Source: Paraescarpia echinospica (Eukaryota > Annelida > Polychaeta > Sabellida > Siboglinidae). Taken from it: a stretch of DNA of 64,000 nt. The stretch covers positions 11,960,746 through 12,024,745 of the forward strand of contig CM034543.1 in the NCBI GenBank assembly GCA_020002185.1, given 5' to 3'. Under the pieces are notes generated by a model. The model made no database searches, was not told the DNA's origin, and saw only the letters and a list, made by a program, of their open reading frames with translations. Position 1 is the stretch's first letter. Each line of letters opens with the position of its first letter. Below, in pieces: positions 54,421 through 64,000 of this stretch. The translations under genes were made by a program, and so were the position numbers.

Positions 54421-57158
54421 GGAAAGAAGTTCAGTGGATGGCTAAAAATCAAAACGAGAATAGCAACTTGGAATGTCCGCAGCATGGCGGCTGGAAAAAT
54501 GGACAATGTTATAGAAAAAGCGAAACAAAACAATATAAGAGTCCTAGGAATAGCAGAACACAGATGTTCGGGACAAGGTCATTTTACACTACACGCTGGA
54601 GGAAAATTCATATACTCCGGACAAGCAAAGGCAGGACAAGGAGGCGTAGCAATATATCTGAGTAAACAAATAGCAAATACAGTACTTGGATACAAACCAG
54701 TAAATGACAGAATTCTGAGCATAAGGTTACAAGGAAAAGTGAAGAATAACAAAACAATACAAGCCTATGCGCCGACATCAACAGCAGAAGAGAAAGAAAT
54801 AGAAGATTTTTATAATAATTTGCAAGGTGAAATAGACGAATCCAAGAAATCGGACATCACCATTGTCATGGGTGATTTTAACGCCAAAGTAGGACAAAGA
54901 CAAGACGAGATAGAACGAGGAACAATCGGGAAATTTGGATTAGGAGAGAGAAACGAAAGGGGTGATCGAATTGTTGAGTTCGCCATCGCTAATTACCTCA
55001 CAATCGTAAATACCAATTTCTCAAATCAGTTCAGAAGAATGTGTCTACACGTAGACATCGCCAGATGGAAAGACTAGAAATCAAATAGACTACACCATGA
55101 TATAAAAGAGATGAATATCAGCAATAAGAGGTGCAAGAACACTACCAGGAGTAGACCGTGGATCTGATCATGAACTACTGATGGCAGAGGTGAAACTTAA
55201 TTTGAAAGTGAAAAAAAGAGTGACAACAACACAGAGATATGATGTAGAACATCTGACAGACGAATACACAATATCTGTGAAGAATCGATTTACAACTTTA
55301 TTGACAATGACCGAAGAGAAAGAACCAGAAGAAATTGCAATTGATGTCAAGACAATTTTCCGAGAAGAAGCGGAAAAACACCTACGGAAGAGAGAGAGGA
55401 AACACCAACCCTGGATCAGTGTAGAGACCTTAAAAAATAGCAGAAAGGAAAGAGTTTAAGAAACGCAAAAACGAGGAATCGATCAGATTAAGGTATAATG
55501 AGATGAACATTAATAAAAAACTCTGCAAGTGGGACAAACAAAAGTATATAGAAGCCAGGTGTAAGAAAATAGAGGATTGTATGGCAGAAAACCGAAACCA
55601 AGAAATGTTTAAAGAATTAAAGAACATGACAAGTAGATTTTAGCCCAGACTCGGTGTCATCAAAGATAAAAATGGGAAAACTCTGACTGATGCAGAAGAC
55701 ATAGCCAAAAGATGGTAAGAGTATTGTAAAAATATGTACGCACGAGATGGAGACAACAACGACCCCCCTGATATGGGAAACGAAGACCAAGACGAGGACG
55801 ATCTCGAACCATTAAGAGATGAGGTGAAATGGGCCATTAATAGTCTAAAAGATGGGAAAAGCCCTGGGTGCGACAACACACAGGCAGACATAATAAAAGC
55901 AGCGGAAGAAGAAGGAATAGACGTATACCATGCGCTGTGTAAGAAAATATGAAAGAGTGAAAAATTGCCAGACGACTGGAAGAAATCAATATACATACCA
56001 TTACCAAAGAAAGGAGACCTACAGCTATGCTCCAACTACAGAACCATATCACTCATTAGCCATGCAAGCAAAATATTGCTGAAAATCATAATGAAAAGAA
56101 TGCAAGATAAAATGGAAATGGAAGTGAGCAATACACAGGCAGGCTTTAGAAAAAAACAGAGGCACAAGGGACCACATATTCAATCTGATATTCAATTCAT
56201 AAATTCAGAGAGATAAATAATGATCTAAGAATATGCTTCATCGACTATTCCAAGGCTTTCGACTGTGGGAATCATCAGATGATGTGGAAAACGCTCAGCG
56301 ACATGAACTTCCACCCAGAGATAATCGCCCTCTTGAAATCACTTTATAGCAACCAACAAGCGGTAGTCAGGCTAGAAAACACAACTACAGAAATGTTTAC
56401 AGTGGGAAAAGGAGTAAGACAAGGGTGTATTTTATATTCATACCTATTCAATCTCTACACAGAAGACATAATGAGAGATGTAGAATTAGATGACAGAAGT
56501 ACAAGATACGATGAAGTGAATATTCATAGACATAGAACCAGAGACCTACGATACGCAGACGATACCGCACTCCTGTCCACTACAACAATCGGCCTAACAA
56601 ACCTAATCATGTCTGTAAAAGAACACAGTGAGAAAAAGGTCTTGTTACTTAACGTGAAGAAAACAAAGATCATGGACACTTAAAAATGCATTGAAAAAAC
56701 AGAAATTGCAATCAACGGGGAGCAAGTTGAAAATGTGAACCACTACGAATACCTTGGAGCAAGACTACAAGGAGACGGCAAGACATCATCATAGCAACGC
56801 AGAAACTAAATAATCTGAAAAATGTATGGAAAGGACAACATACCAACAAAGATAAGAATTTTAAAAACTTGCGTTTCCCCGACAGCTCTATAAGGGAGCG
56901 AAACGCGGGCACTGAACAAAGAAGACATGAGAAGAATGCAAGCGTTTGAGATGAAATGTTACAGAAAAGTCCTAAGAGTGCCATGAATAACAAGAACAAC
57001 CAATGCAGATATCCTTTAAAAAAATTGACATAAAGAACTGCCAACTAGTGAATAGAATAAAAGGACTAAAACTGAGTTATTTTGGCCACATCAAAAGACA
57101 AGGGAAGACCAAGGAGAAAATGGGAGCAGGACATCAGCGACTGGTTGGAAGACGACAT
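54421..57158 (+). pseudogene. RTE-type LINE copy 2 (5' part and RT)
   Basis: Plus-strand RTE element. Endonuclease (54,440-55,075): MAAGKMDNVIEKAKQNNIRV, YKPVNDRILSIRLQG, AYAPTSTAEEKEIEDFYNN and DITIVMGDFNAKVGQ (catalytic GDFN kept). A broken linker follows (55,080-55,640). RT: LEPLRDEVKWAINSLKDGKS (55,806 on), DWKKSIYIPLPKKGDLQLCS, NYRTISLISHASKILLKII, CFIDYSKAFD, GKGVRQGCILYSYLFNLY and LRYADDTALLST (56,545; YADD). C-terminal sequence to 57,158 is decayed (LKNCQLVNRIKGLKLSYFGH). Many frameshifts. It is interrupted at 57,158 by a family A copy and resumes at 58,344. Confidence 0.85.
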
Positions 57159-58343
57159 TTAACAAGATTTAACAAGATTTAACAAGATTGCCACCCAGAG
57201 AATTAACTCTAGGTGGCAGGTGGACAAGGAAGCCCTTTGGCTTATCGAGAGTCCGACCCTTTTATCTATGTGTATCCCGCCCGTCTGAGGTATGTGTCGA
57301 TTTTATTTTTAAACATATTCACGCTACTAGCACCCACACAATCAGCAGGTAATCTGTTCCATTCATTTACAGTCCTTTGTGAAAATGAAAACTTTCTTAT
57401 ATCCAATCTACTCTGCTCCTTTGCTAATGCAAGTTCATGCCCTCTAGTCCTTCTATCTTTCTTAACTGAGAAAAACATATTTCTATCAATATTTTCATAA
57501 CCCTTCAATATTTTAAACACTTCTATCTGATCTCCTTTCAATCTCCTGGTCTCTAGTGTTGTTAAACCGCATTTTTAAGGCGTATTTCGTAACTAAGATC
57601 CCTCAGATTTGGTATCATTTTAGTTGCTCTCCTCTGCACTCTTTCTAGCACATCTATGTCCTTCCTGCGATATGGCCTCCACGCTTGAATACAATATTCT
57701 AAATGAGGCCTAACTATTGTTTTGTACAGCGGTATTATTAGCTCTTTTTCCTTATACGTTATGTTTCGCCTAATTAATCCAAGGATTTGATTTCCCTTTG
57801 AAGCTGCAATTCCGCACTGCTCTGAAACCTTCATATCAGCACTAATGGTTAACCCTAAGTCCTTTTCTTTTACAGTAGTACTTAGTACAGTACCCCCCAT
57901 TGTATATTCTACTTCTTCGTTCCCATGTCCTGTGTGGAGGCATTTACATTTCCCAAAATTGAACAGCATTTGCCACTTTTCAGACCATTTGATCAGCCTG
58001 TCAAGATCATCTTGTAAATGCTGTCTATCTCCATCACTTTTAATCCTTCTAAACACTTTTGTATCATCCGCAAATTTCAACACCTTGCTTGTTATTTCAT
58101 CATCCAAATCGTTGATATATATTAAGAATAATATAGGCCCTAATACTGATCCCTGTGGTACCCCACTCAATACCGATTTCCAGTTTGAAGCCTCCCCATC
58201 AACTACTACACGTTGTCTTCTGTCAATCAGCCATTGTTCTATCCAGTTTATTATACCATTTCCTATGCCATGGGCCTTTAGTTTAAGCAGTAATCTTTGA
58301 TGTGGTAATTTGTCGAAAGCTTTTTGAAAATCTAAGTAGACAT
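57159..58343 (-). mobile_element. CR1 family A copy 3 (5' truncated), inserted in RTE copy 2
   Basis: The minus-strand copy starts inside RT block A (VYLDFQKAFDKLPHQRLL). It contains LSGVPQGSVLGPILFLIY, VLKFADDTKVFRRI and the C-terminal blocks. A one-base deletion near 57,571 shifts the frame; a second open part (57,541-57,266) ends RRAGYT. The 3' tail consists of three 10-bp units AATCTTGTTA. GACAT flanks both sides (57,154-57,158 and 58,339-58,343). Confidence 0.9.
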
Positions 58344-58450
58344 CGTGAGAGCAGGGAGACGAAGGGCAGACAGAGCAGCGTATCGAGGAATCATCCGGGC
58401 AGCTACATCTCGCAAAGATATGCTGAACTGAAGAAGAATAGGTCCATTTC
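58344..58450 (+). pseudogene. RTE copy 2, 3' end after the insertion
   Basis: Joining 57,158 to 58,344 restores one RTE frame. The last residues before the insertion read WLEDD, and the sequence after it reads VRAGRRRADRAAYRGIIRAA then TSRKDMLN and stop. This is the C-terminal end of RTE proteins. Confidence 0.8.
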
Positions 58451-58537
58451 ATAAAATGTATTGAGGGGGTTTACGAAAACGGTTTGTTCTACTAAGTACT
58501 ATGAATTTTGGTACAATTAATATATATATATATATAT

Positions 58538-60849
58538 GAGTGAGTGAGTTTATTCCGTAAAATTATAAATATGCATTACATAATTAGAAGAAATATGGCA
58601 TATATATAATATTACTGAGGATAGCACATAAAAGCACACATAGTACACTTATTTCCAATGTGGTCCTAAAAAAATAGTGAATAAGTAATTATTGTATCAA
58701 AAATGAATAGATAAATAAGACGATTTAAAAAATATATTATATATGTAAAAAATTGCAAAATAAAAAATACAATAAATAAATATTATGCATTAAACAGTAA
58801 GACGCAACGTAAATATAGTGGTAATGGAACAGCAATCTACTATATAAAAGAGTCGTCATCTTTTTATAAAACTAATTTTAGATGGACATTGTTTTGTTTT
58901 GATTGGCAAGTTGTTCCAATGTCATATGCCTGTATAAAATAAGTTTCTCCAGAACCCTTTTATCTGGGAATAACTCATGCCAATTCACTGGCCCTTGTGG
59001 GATATCTATGATGTACCATTTCAACGTTTGCTCTTAAATATGCTGGTGCATTATCATTGATAATATTGAACATGTGGCCCAACTTTAACTGTTCTACTCT
59101 GTATTCAACAGGTAGTATTCCAACGGTCTTAAATTCATTAGCACCAACGTGGAACCTCGGTGGAGCATTTAAAATAAATCTGATAATCTTATGTTCTGTG
59201 TACACTGCATTCCGCACTTCATTTTGTTCGATAATCCACTGTACCAACCTGAATATGTGTAATCGAAATGACATTGAATCAAAGCAGAGACTAGTATTTT
59301 TGTTTTGACACTACTAATGAAGTGCGGAATGCAGTACTAGTCCCTGTACACAAATTTAAGTTTATTTGAAGTTTTAGAAAGGATATTAAAAGCTATAATA
59401 TCATCAGAAAGAGACTCATCTATTGTCTCCCCTAAATATGTGACACTCGACTTTGATTTAATTACATTTCCATTGCATACTGCATTAAGGTTGTTACATT
59501 TGTACAATTATCTCTTCGTTCCAAACACGATGGATTGTGTTTTTCCTAAATTAAGAGACCGTTTGTTATCGATTAACCATTCACTGTCGGATGTCAGCTC
59601 CGACCTTAAAGTTGCCTCTCTCTCTGCTAACTGCAGGAGACATGTCATTTTCATATAACAGGAAGGGTAGAGGCCCAAGTATTGAACCTTGTAGTACACC
59701 GCAAGTAATACCTTTTGCCCAAACATTGTTCCATCGACATCAGTAACGTGTTCTCTACCCGTCAAATAAGATCTAAACCAACATAGAGTACACCGCAAGT
59801 GATACCTTTTGTCCCAGACATTGTTCCATAGACATCGGTAACTTGTTCTCTACCCGTCAAATAAGATCTAAACCAACGTAGAGTACATCACAAGTGATAC
59901 CTTTTGCCCCAGACATTGTTCCATCGACATCGGTAACTTGTTCTTTACCCGTCTAATAAGATTTAAACCAACAAAGTGTATACCGCAAGTGATACCTTTT
60001 GTCCCAGACATTGTTCCATCGACATCAGTAATTTGTTCTCTACCCGTCAAATAAGATCTAAACCAACATAGAGAGTTCATCTGCACCTAAACCTTAAGTT
60101 TCTTCAAACGAATGGTGTGATCTACAGTATCAAAAGCTTTTTGCAAATCCAACAATACCATGCCTGTGTAATTGCCATTATCACATTCTTGTTTAATATA
60201 ATCGGTTAGGTGGATCAAGCATGTATCAGTGGAATACGATGACCGAAAACCAGATTGAAATTCATATAATAGTTTATGGTCCGTAAAAAATTCACTTAGT
60301 TGATTGAAGAATTTTTTTTCGAACACTAGAAATTATACTTAACACTGAAATTGGTATAAAGTTCTCAACATCAGTCTTATTCTTCTTTTTATACAATGGT
60401 ACAATCCTGGCCATCTTCAAGTCATCGGGGATATTTCCAGTAGTTATAGATAAGTTAACAATGTGAGTAAGAAGTTTTGTTTTGACAGAAGAACCATCTT
60501 TGAAAAATCTATCAGGGAGTTCATCTAAACCTGTTGCCTTACCAGCGCTTATGTTATTTAATATATTTGAATACTTGTTCAACAGTTACACTGACTAGAC
60601 CAAACATATTATGAGAAACATTTTGTTTTTGATAAAAATCAACAACGTGAGCTTGACCAAATCGACGAGAACATGATGGTAGGTTCTCAACGAGCGATGA
60701 GGCAATAGAAGTAAAATAACCATTAAAACATTCCGCGATCTTCCGTTTGTCAAAGCTTATTCATTGTCAAAATGTTCAGACTAATACTTTTAGGTTTGGT
60801 TTTAAATTTTGATTTTGATTTGCAGCTTGTATATAATACTGAGATTTAC

Positions 60850-60883
<34 letters not shown>

Positions 60884-62300
60884 ACTTGATTTCTGTGATA
60901 GACAAACATCTTGTAGTCCGATTGATTGTTTGACTTTCTAAATTTACGTAGATAATTATCCCTTTGACTGATTAGGTTAAGTATTTTGCTGGACATCCAA
61001 GGTGGTGTTCTTTGTTCAACTCGAACCTTCTTATATGGGGCCAGTTTATCAAGAGCTGATAAGAATTTTTGTTTAAATTTTCCCCATGCAATATCAACAT
61101 TGTTACAACTTAATACAGCTGTTCAGTCTACTTCATCTAGATTGTGTAAGAACTGATCTTTATAATAATGTTTAGAGCAACGAATTTGAAATGTACTATG
61201 CTTGCTCACTGGGACTCTAATTAACCTTCTCATACAATAAGTTATTGAACGGTCGCTAATCCCAATACTGAGAACACCTGACTGGCATATTTTCTTTTGA
61301 TCAGTTACTAGAATAAGGTCAGTAGCAGATTCACTAATAGTACATACTCTAATAGGCTTTGCAATCAATTGCGTAAAGCCAAATGCACATTCAAAATTAT
61401 TGCACAGAGCACTACACAGAACATTGTTTCTAGATGGCACCAAAACAATAGTATTAAAATCTCCAAGCAAAATGCATTCAATCAAATCGTTTCCTTCATT
61501 CTTCATTAAAGAACAATTCTAAAAGTTCGTAAACGTTACATTGTCTCGGTGGCCTATAACAGATCCCTGTCAGACGCGTTTTAGGCAGGAGAACATCCGC
61601 CCACACAGTCTCCACGCCGTCGGTTAGGAAGTCTTGATGTGGTTAAATGCAAGATCGCTTCGGATATAAAGACAGACACCACCTCCGTTCCGGTTGAGGT
61701 CACGACGGAGGACTGAATATCCTGGCAGTTCGACCTCCGAGTCCTCAATCGATTCATCAAGTCACGTTTCACTTATACCAAACACTGCTGCCTTTGTTTT
61801 TGCAGCAAGTACATTGAGTTCATCCAGGTTAGGCAGTAAGCTTCTGGCGTTAAGGTGAATAAAATGTAATCCTTTTCTTAGAAAACACTCGAATTGCTCG
61901 GAGTCAGCGTCAGATGGCGGGGTCGTGATATTGTCGGAGGTCAGTTGTGGATCTTGCAAGGGTCGGTTGTCAGATGGAGAATGTGACATCACTGATTCGT
62001 CCAGAACATTGCACACTTGTTACATACCAAATGGATGCACTCTCCTGCACTGACAACATCCGCATACACGTGTGTCACCACACTTAATATGTATCAATAT
62101 ATCACTCACACCATAGGCGACGGCCTTGCTAATGGACCTTACCCCTTTCCCACAGTTCAAGTTGGGAATCCTGGACACGGTCGGTCCTGGATACGGATGG
62201 ATATCTCCACATGACAGCAGGCGAAGCGTTGGCTTGGAAGCTAAGTTATATTATCGCTCGTGTTTGGATTTTAAAACATTGACTTTCGATACACAATTGC
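58538..62300 (-). mobile_element. CR1/L2-superfamily LINE, family J (near full length, inactive)
   Basis: Minus strand. A short Cys-rich leader (KCGDTRVCGCCQCRRVHPFG, 62,095-62,035) leads into the endonuclease (HFIHLNARSLLPNLDELNVL, AAKTKAAVFGISET at 61,880-61,765; CILLGDFNTIVL at 61,470). The linker, RT fingers (SAGKATGLDELPDRFFKDG, MARIVPLYKKKNKTDVENF, YEFQSGFRSSYSTDTCLIHL) and block A (VLLDLQKAFDTVDHTIRL) follow. After a tandem-repeat region come the palm remnant and C-terminus (VIRFILN..., LPVEYRVEQLKLGHMFNII). The tail is GGAATAAACTCACTCACTC. Numerous frameshifts; an (AT)n tract is inserted at 60,856-60,884. Confidence 0.82.
59694..60072. repeat. 95-bp tandem repeat inside family J RT, 4 copies
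   Basis: Four units starting at 59,694, 59,788, 59,883 and 59,978, spaced 94-95 bp, each containing CCATCGACATC.GTAA and ACCCGTCAAATAAGATCTAA. Each unit encodes the RT segment WFRSYLTGREQVTDVDGT just ahead of the VPQGS block. Since 95 is not a multiple of 3, the expansion destroys the frame. Confidence 0.93.
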
Positions 62301-63403
62301 AAGATCTAATCTTGTGGCGAACACGTGTGCGAGTTAATGGATATATAAATACAAATCAACACAAGTATCCTAACCGTTAACTTTCTGGCCAGTAGAAGTC
62401 AGTACCGGGATGTCAGTGCGCCGAAACTCATTTGCATACATGTATGGACAGCCAATAAAAAAAATGTTACAAAAAAGCGACAAATAGGGTACGTATATTG
62501 TTCATGTTCCCCAGGGTTGATTTTAGTTGTTTTTTATCTGGAAATTCAGGAAACACTACTTGTCATTTTAAAACAAAAATTGGCTTTTTAAACAAAATAT
62601 CCGGGTTTGAATTTTTTTTCTTCTGATTTCTACTAGACTTAGATGTAACTTGGGTGCTTGAATACGATGACAATTGGTGCTCTGAAGTTATTATTATAAG
62701 TTAAGTTTATTTATTTAAAGTTATTATTATTATTTAAAATTAAATGAACAAAAGACGTATTTTGCTGTGACCTCCCTATTGTAGAAGATTGAGTGGAATG
62801 AGAACTATTGATACGATACCAAGTCAGGCTGGTATTCGGTCAATATCGCAGACACTGATGATTACATGGAACGAGGAGTTTAAATGTCGCACCTGATCAA
62901 ACGTGCATACGTTATTATATAAGTATATTCAAAATGGCACTATGTTCAACTTCAACTAGTCTGAGTGTTTGTAATACATAGCATGTTTAACCAGTACGAT
63001 ATACTCACTCGACATATACTTCTTTGAATTATTGTGAAGAATAAGAACACACCTTCCAAACATGCTGGGCGCACCTTCACACTTTTATAGTATGACCTTT
63101 ACATATACACATACATAAAATTATGAATATGATCACATCACATGATTTCAAATCAGGTATGTTTTTTACATCAGTGGTTCGACATCAAATGCACGACAGC
63201 ACCCACTGACGTGGTTGATGTGCCATGTGTGGTTAGGTGCGGTAAATACTGCGCACTCGCGCGAACAAACACACTCGAAGGTGAACGTTCCGTACAATGG
63301 GAATATTGACGTGTTTCTCCTGCAGCAAGGCTACACATCGTGCGCCATTTAATGGGCACAGTGAGTTTATTCTCAACAAAACTAGGACTGTTTTTTTTGG
63401 AAA
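62301..63403. other. No gene; contains repeat R2 copy 2 and the presumed 5' flank of a host gene
   Basis: Unique DNA. R2 copy 2 lies at 62,505-62,640 (partner at 51,700-51,885). The sequence to the left of 63,404 should hold the promoter and 5' UTR of the exon called there. I see no clear TATA motif. Confidence 0.5.
62505..62640 (+). repeat. Interspersed repeat R2, copy 2
   Basis: Inverted relative to copy 1. Landmarks GTTCCCCAGGGTTGATTTT, TTCAGGAAACACTA, TTTTAAACAAAATATCCGGG and TTTCTACTAGACT. Confidence 0.75.
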
Positions 63404-63525
63404 ATGGACTCAAATCGGCAGATCGGGTATCGCCTTTGGTGTGGGTTCTGGACTATAGGATTGCTGTCATTAGGAGCTACAGTTGTTGTGTCAACGTCAG
63501 ATGAAACGAAGCCAGGAAATTCAAG
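63404..63525 (+). CDS. Candidate first coding exon of a host gene (signal peptide or anchor)
   Basis: ATG at 63,404 opens 40 codons plus two bases up to a good donor (TCAAG|GTAAAT, 63,525/63,526). The translation starts MDSNRQIGYRLWCGFW, runs into a hydrophobic core (TIGLLSLGATVVV) and then a polar stretch with DETKPGN, as expected for a signal peptide or single membrane anchor. The remaining exons would lie beyond the microsatellite-rich intron and the window edge. No family can be assigned from 40 residues. A chance open frame with a donor is possible. Confidence 0.45.
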
Positions 63526-63654
63526 GTAAATTTATTACGTATATGTTGTTATTAGAATTACACAGGCAGTTGATAAGTACATTAACTGCGTGGAGCCTTT
63601 TTCAGTGTTTCGAGCAGCGCCAGTGTCTGTGAATAAGCGTCTTATCACATATGG

Positions 63655-63756
63655 TATAATATATATATATATCACAGGAATGTCGTGTATATATATATGT
63701 ATATATATATATAATTTTATATACATATACATATATATATATATACACGGCATTCG

Positions 63757-63794
<38 letters not shown>

Positions 63795-63818
63795 TATATA
63801 CGACATTCCTGTGGTATA
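63655..63818. repeat. AT microsatellites within an imperfect palindrome
   Basis: ATATCACAGGAATGTCGTGT (63,670-63,689) is matched by the complement of ACGACATTCCTGTGGTAT (63,800-63,817), with TA/TG-rich sequence and a central TACACGGCATTCGTATA between. The whole can fold into a long hairpin. Confidence 0.85.
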
Positions 63819-63865
63819 AATCTTATCAAGTTATGTCCGATATCACAAACAATAATTGCCGCTTT

Positions 63866-64000
63866 GTGGTGTATGTGTGCGCGTGCGCCTGCGTGTGCCT
63901 ATGTGTGTGCGTGGGCGTGCAGGCGTATGCATGCGTGTGCGTATGTGTGCGTGCGTGTGCATTCGTGTGTGGTGTGTGTGTTGTCTGTCTGTCTGTCTGT
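63866..64000. repeat. TG/GCGTG and (CTGT)n simple sequence
   Basis: Degenerate TGTGCG tract ending in CTGTCTGTCTGT at the window edge. Confidence 0.95.

Noticed and set aside
57562..58452. 296-residue frame as one protein
   Set aside because: Its first 37 residues are antisense RTE sequence; only the part from VYLDFQKAF on belongs to the family A element.

Overview
The window is metazoan nuclear DNA, AT-rich and dominated by transposable elements. Long microsatellites, tRNA-derived SINE heads, spliced exons and many non-LTR retrotransposons of the CR1/L2 and RTE groups point to an invertebrate animal, most likely aquatic (lophotrochozoan or invertebrate deuterostome). The sequence alone does not fix the species. 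I see no rRNA gene, genuine tRNA gene, CRISPR array or bacterial-type operon.

Layout. 0-9.5 kb: a SINE head, a decayed Rex1/L2-like LINE end, a CR1-like RT scrap, and a near full-length L2/CR1-like element ('family B', 2.9-6.7 kb, minus strand) inserted into an older CR1 copy ('family A', plus strand). 9.5-11.6 kb: a P-element/THAP9-like transposase fragment abutting a 14-copy, 112-bp satellite. 11.6-16.3 kb: mostly unique DNA, a pogo/Tigger-like MITE and LINE scraps. 17.5-19.8 kb: the best host-gene candidate, a three-exon minus-strand gene with a signal peptide, an acidic spacer and a cysteine-rich domain; exon phases match and a long (AG)n tract lies in intron 2. 21.5-26.5 kb: a complete family A CR1 element with PHD-like and SGNH-esterase ORF1 parts and an endonuclease/RT ORF2. 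26.5-30.3 kb: unique DNA with a dispersed repeat. 30.3-33.9 kb: a second, decayed family A copy in head-to-head orientation.

34.7-35.6 kb: a broken two-exon THAP zinc-finger gene. 35.7-38.8 kb: a pile of LINE fragments. 38.8-41.8 kb: mostly featureless, with one tRNA-derived SINE. 41.8-46.5 kb: an RTE element split by an inserted family B copy whose 730-residue RT frame is intact. 47.2-47.8 kb: a duplicate of a chimeric family-B-tail/RTE-head junction that recurs at 54.1-54.7 kb. 48.9-50.2 kb: further LINE scraps. 52.2-53.7 kb: a frameshifted gene of the 'DDTD...GCDTTS...CXC' type. 53.8-58.5 kb: a family B tail, an RTE element, and a family A copy inserted in it. 58.5-62.3 kb: another near full-length LINE with a 95-bp tandem repeat inside its RT frame. 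63.4 kb: a plausible first coding exon of a plus-strand host gene running off the window.

The retroelements form a readable insertion history: B into A, B into RTE, and A into RTE, each with matching flanks. The host genes are sparse and small. The most novel items are the cysteine-rich secreted-peptide gene, the THAP and CXC pseudogenes, and the composite junction present twice.
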